A stretch of 64,000 bases of DNA, from NCBI RefSeq assembly GCF_001514265.1, contig NZ_KQ948992.1:310001-374000 (forward strand). The letters run 5' to 3'. Position 1 is the stretch's first letter. The number at the start of each line of letters is the position of its first letter. Origin of the DNA: Streptomyces resistomycificus. Lineage in GTDB: Bacteria; Actinomycetota; Actinomycetes; Streptomycetales; Streptomycetaceae. The notes beneath the pieces are model-generated. The model was not told the origin of the DNA. It ran no database searches and was given only the letters and a program-made list of their open reading frames with translations. This document shows, one piece after another, positions 51,339 to 59,739 of this stretch. Position numbers and translations under genes: made by a program.

Positions 51339-52325
51339 TCAGCGAAATGCCGGGGACAGTCCCTCCCTGGGCAGGATCAACACGCAGGGGGCGCCAGGAC
51401 CCGGCAGCCCGACGACCTCGCCCATGTTCTGCCAGCCCCAGGACGAGAAGGCGGACTGTCCCACCAGGTCGGCGGGATGCAGCAGGGTGACTCCGAGGCG
51501 GCAGCGCAGGTCCCTGAGCAGGCGCTGTTGCAGGCGGCGGGCGATGTCGAGGTGCTGCGCGTGCGGATGGGCCACCACCTGGGTGAGGACGGCGAACCGC
51601 GCGCGCGAGGTGAGTCGTTGGATGCTCTCCTGGAGCGTCGCGTCCAGCCCGCGCCGCCCGGAAAGGTCGGGGCCCACCGGAAAACCGAAGGCACAGCCGA
51701 CCAGCACCGTCGTCTCGGCGACCAGGAGCGCGAAGCCGGGGCGGTGGACGCTGACCGCCAGGCGGCGCAGGAAGTCTCCACGGTCCTGGTGCGCCTCGCC
51801 GGGGGTGCCCGCGACGGACTCCGCGGCCAGGTCGGCGATGTCCTCGCGCACACCCTCGGCCTGCCACCGGCTCAGCCGACGGAGCCGGATCCCGTCCTTG
51901 AGCACCGGCTGCACCGACCCGCGGGCGGAGCCCGTGGGTGCCCGCGGCGCGGTACTCGTGAGGTCGCGGCGTACGGCAGGCGGTACGGGACCCGCGGGGG
52001 CCGTGAGAAGCAGCGAGGTGGATCCGGTGGCGGCGAGGAGCCGGGTGATCTGTGCGCACGGGTGGTGCAGCATCAGGGAGGCGTGCACCCGGCCGGCGCG
52101 CCGTGACGCCGACAGCAGGACGTCCAAGCCTCTGGCGTCACAGGAGCCGACCGTGGCCAGGTCGATGTCGATGGCGGTGACACCGTCCAGGAGGCACTGC
52201 TCCAGTGCGGCCCGCAGGAGAGGGGTCGTGGCCGGTCCGATGTCACCGGCGAGCGTGACGAGGGTGCGCTCCCCTCGGTTCCGCCGATGGATGTCCAGCC
52301 GAGTTGCTTCGACCGCGGGGGACAT
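51339..52325 (-). CDS. STAS domain fused to a GNAT-like domain
   Basis: 328 residues. Residues about 15-105 are a STAS anti-sigma-antagonist domain ('RTLVTLAGDIGPATTPLLRAAL', given in part, and 'AIDIDLATVGSCDARGLDVLL') in which the phosphorylatable Ser region reads C-D-A-R-G. After a linker, residues 150-320 look like a GNAT acyltransferase with the acetyl-CoA-type loop region 'HAQHLDIARRLQQRLL'. ATG 52325. The fusion is unusual; it might couple a sigma-factor switch to acylation. Confidence 0.68.
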   Translation of the reverse strand: MSPAVEATRLDIHRRNRGERTLVTLAGDIGPATTPLLRAALEQCLLDGVTAIDIDLATVGSCDARGLDVLLSASRRAGRVHASLMLHHPCAQITRLLAATGSTSLLLTAPAGPVPPAVRRDLTSTAPRAPTGSARGSVQPVLKDGIRLRRLSRWQAEGVREDIADLAAESVAGTPGEAHQDRGDFLRRLAVSVHRPGFALLVAETTVLVGCAFGFPVGPDLSGRRGLDATLQESIQRLTSRARFAVLTQVVAHPHAQHLDIARRLQQRLLRDLRCRLGVTLLHPADLVGQSAFSSWGWQNMGEVVGLPGPGAPCVLILPREGLSPAFR

Positions 52326-52690
52326 GATGCCGACCCGTCACCGCGCCGACCGCTGAGGGCGGCCCGGACTCGTCTTTCGCCAAGGACGACCCGGTGTGGC
52401 CGGAGTGCGTGATGCCCTCGGTACCTCAACCGTACGCCGCCCGCAACCGGAGCGGCTTCGCCGAGGGCCTCACCCTCGCGTGTTCGTGATTTCGGACACT
52501 GGTCGGTGAATGGAACATGCGGGGCCGGGCGAGGTGCTCACGTGGCCGTCATCGACGGCACCCTCCTGAGGCGCTGTCCCGTCCTGCGCGGTCACAGTGT
52601 CCCGGCCCGTGATGTGAGGGCGGCGCAACTGAAGTCCCCACGGGGTCTAACAGGTCGGAAACCGGCCGCAACCGCAGTCGGACTAGCTTC
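52326..52690. other. Divergent intergenic region
   Basis: 365 bp between the STAS fusion and the sensor kinase. A -10-like TAGCTT at 52684-52689 lies 7 nt before ATG 52697, compatible with a leaderless kinase transcript. Nothing else clear. Confidence 0.4.
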
Positions 52691-52696
52691 GTGACC

Positions 52697-55018
52697 ATGA
52701 GGGTGTGGACGCCATCCCGGCCGTGGCCCGGCAGGCTCGGCAGACTCGGCGCAATCGGCAAGGGCGGTTTCGGCAGGGGTGGTTCGGGGCGCCGCCGCGG
52801 TGGCCGAACGAGTCCCGTCGGCCGAACGGGACCCGGTGACGGACCGAGTTCCGGCGACCGGTCGATGCCCGGCCGTCGGCCGATGTCCGGCCGTCGGTCG
52901 ATGCCCGGCTGGCGCAGCATCAGAGGCCGTGTGGCGGTGGTCATCACGGTCCCGATCTGCTTGCTGTTGGCGGTGGCCGGTCTGGCCGTGTACGGCCGCG
53001 CCGAGGCCCTCGGCGACGCGCGCACGACCCGTGCCGAGGTCGGCCTCAGCCTCCGGGTCCAGGCACTGGTGCACCAGCTCCAGCGTGAACGCGGCCTGAC
53101 GAACGGTCTGTTGGGAGGTGAGGAGAGCTTCCGGACCCCGCTCGCCGCTACGCGCAAGCGCGTTGACACGGCGCTGCGCGGAATGCGCCCCGAACGAGCC
53201 GTCGAGGATGTCGTCCAGCGGCACCTGCGCCGCCTCGCCGCCGTCCGCTCCGCCGCTGACAGCGCGACCGTCGGCCCGGACACCGCCGACCGGACCGCCA
53301 CCCTCGCCTTCTACACCACCGCCGTCGACGCACTCAACGCCGTCGACCCGGTGACGGAGACCGCGACCAGCGCCGACCGCCAACTGCGCGACAGTCTCAC
53401 GGCGTTGCGGGAACTGGCGGCCGCCAAGGAGTCCGTCGCTCTCGAACGCGGGCTCCTCAACGGCGTGTTCGCCGACGGCGCCTTCCACGGCCGCGAGTAC
53501 CTCTCCTTCACCGAGGTGCGCGCCACCCGTGTCGCCGCCCTCGCCCGCTTCCGCCAGGTCGCCACCGCACCCCAACGCGCCGCCCTGAAGAGCGCCTTCG
53601 GCACCAAGGGCGCCCAACGCGCCACCGCCTACGAGAACCAAGCCGAACGTGCCGCCGACGGCTCCGCGCTGAGCGCCGACGCGGGCACCTGGTGGGACGC
53701 GATGACCGCACTCGTCGACGATCTGTACGACGTCCAGCGGTCAGTCGGTGACGACGTACGGGACCGGGCCGACCGGCTCAGTCACGACGCGGAGCTGGGT
53801 CTCGCCGCCTACCTCGTCGCGGGAACGCTCATGGCCGCCCTCGTCGCGGGTCTCGCCGCCTTCGCCTCGCGTTCCCTCACGCGCCCGCTGCGCGCGCTCG
53901 CCGAGGCCGCCCATGACGTGGCCAGGCACCGACTGCCGGCGACCGTAGCCCGTATCCAACAGTCCCCGCCGTCCCCGCCGTCCCCGCAGTCCGCGTCATC
54001 CCCGCAGTCCGCGTCATCCCCGCAGTCCGCGTCATCCCCGCAGTCCGCGTCATCCCCGCAATCCCCGCAGGACCAGGGGGAGTACCTCGCTTCGGCCGAG
54101 GTCCCGGACAGCACCGAGGCGGAGTTGTCGGGCGGCACGGCGGAGATCGCCGCGGTCGCGGCGTCCCTGCGGCAGGTGGAACACACCGCCCTCCACCTGG
54201 CTGCCCAGCAGGCCGGGCTGCGCCGCAGCACCACCGAATCGCTCGCCAACCTCGGCCGCCGCAACCAGAACCTCGTACGGCGCCAGCTCAGCCTCATCAC
54301 GCGTCTGGAACGGCAGGAACTCGACCCGGACGCCCTCGCCGAGCTCTTCGAGCTCGATCACCTCGCCACCCGCATGCGGCGCAACGCCGAAAGTCTGCTG
54401 GTCCTGGCCGGGCAGAATCCGCCGCGGCCCACGGCGGCACCCGCCGACAGCCTGGAAGTCGTCCAGTCCGCCGTCGCCGAGGTGGAGCAGTACCAGCGGG
54501 TCCTGATCGCGACCGTGGAGCCGGTGCGGGTGCGCGGGCACGCCGTCGCGGATGTCGCCCACCTCCTCGCCGAACTCATCGAGAACGGGCTGAACTTCTC
54601 ACCACCGACCGAGCCGGTCGAGGTGCACGGCTGGTACGACACCGAGGACGACACGTACTGCTTCGCCGTCGTCGACCACGGCATCGGCATGTCGGACGCC
54701 GACAAGGAACGTGCGGGCGCCCGTTTCTCCGACTCCGGCGAGGAGGCCCTGCTGGCCGCGCCCACCCGGTTCCTCGGCCACCTCGTCGTCGGCCGGCTCG
54801 CCCACCGCCTCGGTGAAGGGGCGAGGGTCCACCTCTTCGACACCACAGGCGGTGGCCTGTCCGCACTCCTCGTCCTTCCCGGGCGCCTGCTCGCCCCTGC
54901 GCAGAACAGCACCGCCCCACCCCCGCCCGCCAGGCCCGCCGTCTCCTCCCTGCTCAACGGCTTCCGAGCAGGTGTCGCCCGTGCCGAGGCCAGAAGCACC
55001 CAAGGAGTGTCATCGTGA
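52697..55018 (+). CDS. Conservon-type sensor histidine kinase-like protein with NIT domain
   Basis: 773 residues. An Arg/Gly-rich basic N-terminus, membrane helix ('VAVVITVPICLLLAVAGLAV'), NIT-type sensor ('VHQLQRERGLTNGLL'), second helix, HAMP-like segment, a 4-copy SPQSAS repeat (about residues 429-452), a coiled coil and a HATPase_c domain ('LLAELIENGLNFSPP', 'DHGIGMSDAD', 'FLGHLVVGRLAHR'). The dimerisation region has no standard phospho-His, as in CvnA proteins. It overlaps the roadblock gene by 4 nt. ATG 52697 or GTG 52691. Confidence 0.88.
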   Translation: MRVWTPSRPWPGRLGRLGAIGKGGFGRGGSGRRRGGRTSPVGRTGPGDGPSSGDRSMPGRRPMSGRRSMPGWRSIRGRVAVVITVPICLLLAVAGLAVYGRAEALGDARTTRAEVGLSLRVQALVHQLQRERGLTNGLLGGEESFRTPLAATRKRVDTALRGMRPERAVEDVVQRHLRRLAAVRSAADSATVGPDTADRTATLAFYTTAVDALNAVDPVTETATSADRQLRDSLTALRELAAAKESVALERGLLNGVFADGAFHGREYLSFTEVRATRVAALARFRQVATAPQRAALKSAFGTKGAQRATAYENQAERAADGSALSADAGTWWDAMTALVDDLYDVQRSVGDDVRDRADRLSHDAELGLAAYLVAGTLMAALVAGLAAFASRSLTRPLRALAEAAHDVARHRLPATVARIQQSPPSPPSPQSASSPQSASSPQSASSPQSASSPQSPQDQGEYLASAEVPDSTEAELSGGTAEIAAVAASLRQVEHTALHLAAQQAGLRRSTTESLANLGRRNQNLVRRQLSLITRLERQELDPDALAELFELDHLATRMRRNAESLLVLAGQNPPRPTAAPADSLEVVQSAVAEVEQYQRVLIATVEPVRVRGHAVADVAHLLAELIENGLNFSPPTEPVEVHGWYDTEDDTYCFAVVDHGIGMSDADKERAGARFSDSGEEALLAAPTRFLGHLVVGRLAHRLGEGARVHLFDTTGGGLSALLVLPGRLLAPAQNSTAPPPPARPAVSSLLNGFRAGVARAEARSTQGVSS
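53981..54052 (+). repeat. 18-bp in-frame tandem repeat inside the kinase gene
   Basis: Four perfect copies of TCCCCGCAGTCCGCGTCA, encoding Ser-Pro-Gln-Ser-Ala-Ser, then a partial copy. In the linker between the HAMP-like and ATPase parts. Confidence 0.95.
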
Positions 55019-55434
55019 CCACCGCCGTCCAGAGTTTCGGCTGGCTCATCGCGGAGTTCGTACGCACCACCGACGGCGTCGTCGACGCCGTCGCCGTCTC
55101 CTCCGACGGCCTCCTCATGGCCACCTCGGACGGCCTCGGCCGAGATCGCGCCGACCACCTCGCCGCCGTCGTCTCCGGCATCACCAGCCTCGCCCAGAAC
55201 GCGGCGGTGACACACGGCTTCCGCGGCATGAAGCTCGTCATGATCGAGATGCTCGGCGGCTTCCTCATGGTCGGCCGCATCCGCGACGGCAGCTGCCTCG
55301 GCGTCCTCGCCGCCGAGGGGTGCGACGTCGGCCTTGTCGGCTACGAAATGGCCGTACTCGCCGACCGAGCCGGCGAACTGCTCACCCCGCAGCTGATACG
55401 CGAACTCAACTCCACCCCACTGGCCGCGGGATAG
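55015..55434 (+). CDS. Roadblock/LC7 domain protein (CvnB-like)
   Basis: 139 residues with the roadblock fold ('VDAVAVSSDGLLMATSDGL', 'DHLAAVVSGITSLAQNAA', 'LGVLAAEGCDVGLVGYEMA'). In conservons it sits between the kinase-like CvnA and the DUF742/GTPase pair CvnC/CvnD, acting as regulator of the small GTPase. Here GTG 55015 overlaps the kinase stop, but no DUF742 or GTPase gene follows. Confidence 0.92.
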   Translation: MTTAVQSFGWLIAEFVRTTDGVVDAVAVSSDGLLMATSDGLGRDRADHLAAVVSGITSLAQNAAVTHGFRGMKLVMIEMLGGFLMVGRIRDGSCLGVLAAEGCDVGLVGYEMAVLADRAGELLTPQLIRELNSTPLAAG

Positions 55435-55491
55435 CGTTTTGTCCCCCGGCCCAAGGGCACACGGACAGTGAGACTCCGCGGAGGTACCGAG

Positions 55492-55665
55492 ATGAGTGCC
55501 GGAGAAAAAGCCAAGGCAAAGGCCGAACAGGTCGTCGGCAAGACCGTGCGGATGGCGGCCCACGCGGTCCACAAGGAAACCCTCGCAGCGAAAGGCGCCG
55601 CTCTCGAAGCGCGGGGCACGACGCGGGGCGCGAAAGAACGGGGCAAGGGTTCCCTCAAGCGCTGA
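55492..55665 (+). CDS. CsbD-like stress protein
   Basis: 57 residues, highly charged Ala/Lys-rich helix ('MSAGEKAKAKAEQVVGKTVR', 'GTTRGAKERGKGSLKR') as in CsbD family proteins, which are induced by general stress in many bacteria. ATG 55492 has GGAGG 7 nt upstream. It lies 57 bp after the roadblock gene. Function unknown. Confidence 0.75.
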   Translation: MSAGEKAKAKAEQVVGKTVRMAAHAVHKETLAAKGAALEARGTTRGAKERGKGSLKR

Positions 55666-55738
55666 GTCCTCGACCCGCCACCCGGTGACTGCGACCCGCC
55701 ACCCGGTGGCTCGCCGGTGACCGGAGCGTCGTCGCTGT

Positions 55739-56200
55739 TCAGCACCACTGCGAGTTCGCGCGGTCCGCGACGATCTCCACGTGGAGAAGGCGGTCGTCCG
55801 GGCCCTCCACGACGAGATAAGCGGTCGTGCCTCCAACCGATTTGGTGAAGCAGCCAGGCGACGTCCCGCCTCCGGCCAAAGCCCGCGGCCGCCAACCGTC
55901 GGCCCGGGCCGCCTCCCGGTAGTGCCGCAAGGCTTCCCTCGACGAACCGTCGTACCGGTACCGCGCCCCCACGACCACGAAGCGGTCATCGTCATCGCAC
56001 TCCTGGAAACGGTCCTCCCGGGTCGCCCCTTCCGGAGCTGCGTCCAGCACCGTCTCGCCGGCCAGCACCTCAGCGAGCCGGTCCTCGCCCTCGCCGCACC
56101 CGTGGACGGTCAGGAAGTACAGCGCGGGCAACCCCGTCAGCAGCAATCCCGAAACGGCCAACGCGGCAACCGGTCGAAAGCCTGTCCCCATTCCCCTCAT
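55739..56200 (-). CDS. Membrane-anchored hypothetical protein
   Basis: 153 residues. An N-terminal signal anchor ('VAALAVSGLLLTGLPALYFL') precedes an extracytoplasmic domain with four Cys ('HGCGEGED', 'FQECDDDD', 'SPGCFTKS', C-terminal 'SQWC') that could form two disulfides. ATG 56200 is chosen; ATG 56191 is possible. No family recognised. It stands alone on the minus strand. Confidence 0.7.
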   Translation of the reverse strand: MRGMGTGFRPVAALAVSGLLLTGLPALYFLTVHGCGEGEDRLAEVLAGETVLDAAPEGATREDRFQECDDDDRFVVVGARYRYDGSSREALRHYREAARADGWRPRALAGGGTSPGCFTKSVGGTTAYLVVEGPDDRLLHVEIVADRANSQWC

Positions 56201-56302
56201 GCCGCCAGACGTTAGCGCACCACCGCGAAGGCGCACCGCGCGATCCAAGCGCCGCCTTCGCGCCGGTGAGTGAGGCCGGGTACGGCTACCGGACGTCGAC
56301 CG

Positions 56303-56593
56303 TCATTCGTCTTCACACCTCTCCAAGACCAGGCCTACGGAGCCCTCTTCGAGTCCGTTGCCCTCCTCCAGGTGGAGATGAGCGCCGTCCGGCGTGCCGT
56401 CCTGGGCCAGCGTGAGGAGGTGACCGGCCAGGGTCTTCAACCCGGCGGCGTTGGCCTCGATGACGATCTCTCCGCCCAGGTTGCGGACCTCGATGCGCGC
56501 GCCCTCCTCCCACGTGAAGACTCTGGTGGTGCCATCGGTCACCGCACTCACGTGAGTGGTCGTCGACGGTGCGGCGCTGGGTTCAGGGGTCAT
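56303..56593 (-). CDS. Imm32-like small protein
   Basis: 96 residues with the layout of streptomycete Imm32-type immunity-family proteins: 'IEANAAGLKTLAGHLLTLAQ' followed by 'GAHLHLEEGNGLEEGS'. The family was defined next to polymorphic toxins, but most streptomycete copies are solitary, as here. No toxin gene is adjacent. ATG 56593. The alternative reading as a generic small cytoplasmic protein remains open. Confidence 0.6.
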   Translation of the reverse strand: MTPEPSAAPSTTTHVSAVTDGTTRVFTWEEGARIEVRNLGGEIVIEANAAGLKTLAGHLLTLAQDGTPDGAHLHLEEGNGLEEGSVGLVLERCEDE

Positions 56594-56724
56594 ACCTGAG
56601 CATCGCCTACCCAGGGGCCGCCAGGCCGGGAGAGCCCATCCCGCGAGCGCTTCGCGCCGCTGAGTGTTCTGTCGGGGACCGAGAGCGATCTCCGAACTTT
56701 CTGTAACCGTTCCTGTTCACCCCG

Positions 56725-56753
56725 TTGACACCTCGCACACTCGCCCTTAACGT
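56725..56753 (+). promoter_or_regulatory. Strong vegetative-type promoter
   Basis: TTGACA, 17-nt spacer, TAACGT: near consensus for the principal sigma factor. The first downstream plus-strand gene starts at 57355, giving a leader near 590 nt, or the promoter makes an RNA of its own. Confidence 0.6.
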
Positions 56754-57035
56754 CACGCCAACATTTGGAACATGTGACGAGATTTCGAACCTTTGAAGGC
56801 GATTGCCCTGTGCACCCCCGGAATGAGCACGCCCGTGGCCGGAACGCCGGCGCGCAGTCTGGCGTGCGTACAGGAGTACTCCGGCAACGGGATCACGACA
56901 GTCCGCGAGCGTCGGATGCCGGGCCGCGGCGGGGCATCGCGGCGTCCGAGCACCGACTCGAGCAACGCGCCGGGCCGGTCGGCCTGACCTCCGCCATGTG
57001 AGCGAGGTCCGCCGGTTGTCCACTCGCCTCGAGAC

Positions 57036-57116
57036 CTGTGCGCCAAGCCCCCCGACGACCTCGAGGAAGACGTGCGCATCCACGAGGGCGCCGTGAGCGG
57101 ATCCGCCGCGGCGCAC
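57036..57116 (-). pseudogene. Possible DnaQ-type exonuclease fragment
   Basis: The minus-strand frame reads '...AHGALVDAHVFLEVVGGL...', close to the DEDDh exonuclease C-terminus (H-G-A-L-L-D-A...E-V-Y...G-G). The upstream exonuclease motifs are absent and no start site fits, so at most it is a decayed remnant; chance similarity is possible. Confidence 0.25.
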
Positions 57117-57354
57117 CGCTCCGGCCGAGGTCCGCTCCGTCCGGGACGCTCCAGGGGTCTACCCGTACACCACCCATCTGCGGGGCCGGACCCTGGACAC
57201 CGCGGGGGAGTGGGCGCGGCGCGCCCGACCCGCCCGCCGACCGCCCGGCCCGCTCCACCGCTTCTCCCTCCACCTTTTCCCCCTCCACCTTTTCCCAGCG
57301 ACGTCTGCTGCCCCGTCATCCCCTCAACGACGAGAAGAACAAGGAATGATCACC

Positions 57355-58461
57355 ATGTTCAGACGAAGAGCCGCCCTTGCCTTCCTCGCCGGAGCCGGCT
57401 CCCTCGTCCTCACCTTGTCCGCCTGCGGCCAGTTCAGCGAGAGCAGTTCCGAGGGCGGTTCCGTGGGCCGCCCCGAGGGCGGTACCGTCGGCATCGCCAT
57501 GCCGACCCGGGCCTCCGAGCGCTGGCTCACCGACGGCAAGAGCGTCGTCGAGGGCCTGGAGGACAAGGGGTACAAGGCCAAGCTGGTCTACGGCGACGAC
57601 GACCCGAAGCGCCAGGTCGCACAGATCGAGGACCTGGTCAAGCTGGGCGTCGACGCGCTGATCGTCGCGGCCATCGACGCCAGGTCGCTGAACAGCGTGC
57701 TGCAGCAGGCCGCCGATGCCAACATTCCGGTGATCTCCTACGACCGGCTCATCATGGGCACCAAGAACGTCGACTACTACGTCTCCTTCGACAACGAGAT
57801 GGTCGGCCGGCAACAGGCCCGCCACATCATCGAGAAGCTCGGCCTGGAGGACGGCAAGGGTCCGTTCAACATCGAGCTGTTCGCCGGTTCCCCCGACGAC
57901 AACAACACCAAGTACTTCTTCGACGGTTCGATGGCACTCCTGCAGCCGTTCCTGGACAGCAAGCAGTTGGTCGTCCCGTCCGGCGAGACCAAGCTCAACA
58001 AGATCACCACCCTGCGCTGGGACGGACCCACCGCGGAGAAGCGCATGAACGACATCCTCTCCAAGTGGTACGGCAGTCAGGAGGTCGACGCGGTCCTGTC
58101 GCCGTACGACGGCATCTCCAGAGGCGTTCTGGACGCGCTGACGGCGGACGGCTACGGCTCCGACAGCAAGCCCCTCCCGGTGGTCACCGGTCAGGACGCC
58201 GAGCTGGCCTCGGTGAGGTCGATCATCGCGGGTCAGCAGTCGCAGACCGTCTACAAGGACATCCGCGCGCTCGGCGAGGCCGCCACACAGATGGTCGACG
58301 ACATCCTCAGAGAGAGGTTGCCGAGGATCGACAACAGAACCGACTACAACAACGGCGTCAAGGACGTGCCCGTCTACTTGCTGCAGCCGGAGAGCGTCGA
58401 CAAGACCAACTACGAACTCCTGGTCAGGGACGGATACTTCACCGCCGACCAGCTCAAGTAG
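57355..58461 (+). CDS. Sugar ABC transporter substrate-binding lipoprotein (ChvE/xylose type), orphan
   Basis: 368 residues. Lipoprotein signal with lipobox LSAC, then a type I periplasmic binding fold ('GTVGIAMPTRASERWLTDG', 'KLGVDALIVAAIDARSL', 'IPVISYDRLI', 'LPVVTGQDAELASVRSIIAG'). It closely resembles multiple-sugar/xylose binding proteins of the ChvE type. ATG 57355 has AAGGA at 9 nt; ATG 57346 lacks spacing. No permease or ATPase gene follows, as the next genes are on the other strand. Confidence 0.92.
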   Translation: MFRRRAALAFLAGAGSLVLTLSACGQFSESSSEGGSVGRPEGGTVGIAMPTRASERWLTDGKSVVEGLEDKGYKAKLVYGDDDPKRQVAQIEDLVKLGVDALIVAAIDARSLNSVLQQAADANIPVISYDRLIMGTKNVDYYVSFDNEMVGRQQARHIIEKLGLEDGKGPFNIELFAGSPDDNNTKYFFDGSMALLQPFLDSKQLVVPSGETKLNKITTLRWDGPTAEKRMNDILSKWYGSQEVDAVLSPYDGISRGVLDALTADGYGSDSKPLPVVTGQDAELASVRSIIAGQQSQTVYKDIRALGEAATQMVDDILRERLPRIDNRTDYNNGVKDVPVYLLQPESVDKTNYELLVRDGYFTADQLK

Positions 58462-58508
58462 CGACACAGGGCGGGTGCGTCTTCCGTCGGACCGGACGGC
58501 GCCTCGCC

Positions 58509-58976
58509 TCACACCCTGTGCGGGGGGCGCTCCTCGGACGGGGCGCGCTCTTCGGACAGGTCGGACAGGTTGCCGCGCTGGACCACGCACAGGGCCCAGA
58601 TGATGAAGCCCGAGATCGTGATCATCACGACCGACCACACCGGGTAGTACGGCAGGGAGAGGAAGTTGGCGATGATGACGAGTCCGGCGATGGCCACGCC
58701 GGCGACGCGCGCCCAGGTCGCGGTCTTCAGCAGCCCGATGCTGACGATCACGGCGACCGCGCCCAGAGCGAGGTGGACCCAGCCCCAGCCGGTGAGGTCG
58801 AACTCGAACACGTAGTTGCGCGTCGTGACGAAGATGTCGTCCTCGGCGATGGCCATGATGCCCCGGAAGATGTCGAGCAGGCCGACAAGGAAGAGCATCA
58901 CGGCCGCGAAGGCCGTCAGGCCGGTCGCCCATTCCTGCTTCGCCGTGTGTGCCGGCCGGGTGTGTGTCGCGGTCAT
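58509..58976 (-). CDS. DUF7144-type four-helix membrane protein
   Basis: 155 residues with four membrane helices ('GLTAFAAVMLFLVGLLDIF', 'GWVHLALGAVAVIVSIGLL', 'VAGVAIAGLVIIANFLSL', 'VVMITISGFIIWALCVV') and the 'DIFVTTRNYVFEFDLTGWGW' segment that I associate with actinobacterial DUF7144 proteins. ATG 58976. 30 bp downstream of the SHOCT gene, same strand, probable operon. Confidence 0.82.
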   Translation of the reverse strand: MTATHTRPAHTAKQEWATGLTAFAAVMLFLVGLLDIFRGIMAIAEDDIFVTTRNYVFEFDLTGWGWVHLALGAVAVIVSIGLLKTATWARVAGVAIAGLVIIANFLSLPYYPVWSVVMITISGFIIWALCVVQRGNLSDLSEERAPSEERPPHRV

Positions 58977-59006
58977 CGTGTGCCTCGATTCGTGGTGTGC
59001 GGATGC

Positions 59007-59474
59007 TCAGCGACTGGGCGTGCGGGCGGTGGAGCCGGCGGGCTCCGCCGCGCCGTGGCCGGTCAGGACCAGTTCCTTCGCCCTGCGGAACTCCTCGTCC
59101 GTGATGTCGCCGCGGGCGCGGATCTCGGACAGCTTGCCGAGCTCGTCGGCGCTGCTGGGGCGAGCCATGCCGCCCGCGGCCTCCTTGATGTGGGCGTCGA
59201 AGGCTTCCTGCTGTGCTCGGGCCTGTGCCATCTCCCGGCGGCCCATGTTCTTGCCGCGGGCGATCACGTAGACGAAGACGCCCAGGAAGGGCAGCACGAT
59301 GGTGAACACCAGCCAGCCGGCTTTCGCCCACCCGCTCAGCACGTCGTCGCGGAAGATGTCGACGACGACGCGGAAGAGCAGGACGAACCACATGATCCAC
59401 AGGAAGAACAGGAGCATGCTCCAGAAGACGCTCAGCAAGGGGTAGTCGTACGCCAGGTAGGTCTGCGCGCTCAT
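59007..59474 (-). CDS. PLDc_N/SHOCT membrane protein
   Basis: 155 residues. Two N-terminal membrane helices ('FWSMLLFFLWIMWFVLLFRV' and 'AGWLVFTIVLPFLGVFVYVI') form a PLDc_N-like unit, followed by a C-terminal SHOCT motif ('LGKLSEIRARGDITDEEFRR'). Widespread in actinobacteria; role unknown, probably envelope stress. ATG 59474. First gene of a two-gene minus-strand unit with the DUF7144 protein. Confidence 0.85.
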   Translation of the reverse strand: MSAQTYLAYDYPLLSVFWSMLLFFLWIMWFVLLFRVVVDIFRDDVLSGWAKAGWLVFTIVLPFLGVFVYVIARGKNMGRREMAQARAQQEAFDAHIKEAAGGMARPSSADELGKLSEIRARGDITDEEFRRAKELVLTGHGAAEPAGSTARTPSR

Positions 59475-59663
59475 GTCTCTTCTCCGTCCCGGGCGCTCGC
59501 CCGGCCGCCGTTGCGTGCTGTCCCAGCGTGGGACCGGTCAGGGCCGCATGGCCTCACCCGACGCGGGTGAGCCTGCGGGCGGCCCGGAAGTCGGTGGGCG
59601 CTCCCGCGCGGCGGGACCAGGGTTCGGCCCGAGTGCGGCGGGGGACTGCGGCCGTCCGATACC

Positions 59664-59717
59664 CGGCACGGCACACCGCCCGGCACGGCACACCGCCCGG
59701 CACGGCACACCGCCCGC
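59664..59717. repeat. 18-bp tandem repeat, three copies
   Basis: CGGCACGGCACACCGCCC occurs three times without change, then decays into GCCACCGCACACCC. It lies in the 265-bp gap 59475-59739 just past the stop of the small gene at 59740; the rest of the gap shows no gene. Confidence 0.9.
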
Positions 59718-59739
59718 CACCGCACACCCTCCGGTCCCG

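Larger units (their letters stand above)
56594..57354. other. Long leader/intergenic region before the sugar-binding gene
   Basis: 761 bp. It holds a strong plus-strand promoter (56725-56753), a short minus-strand stretch resembling a DnaQ exonuclease fragment (57036-57116), and repeated pyrimidine-rich CTCCACCTTTTCCC near 57270-57300. No complete gene is supported. Confidence 0.5.

Noticed and set aside
52506..52694. 62-codon frame before the sensor kinase
   Set aside because: No ribosome site, and it overlaps the putative kinase promoter.
56303..56593. Toxin-immunity locus around the Imm32-like gene
   Set aside because: No polymorphic toxin or secretion gene next to it; neighbours are unrelated.
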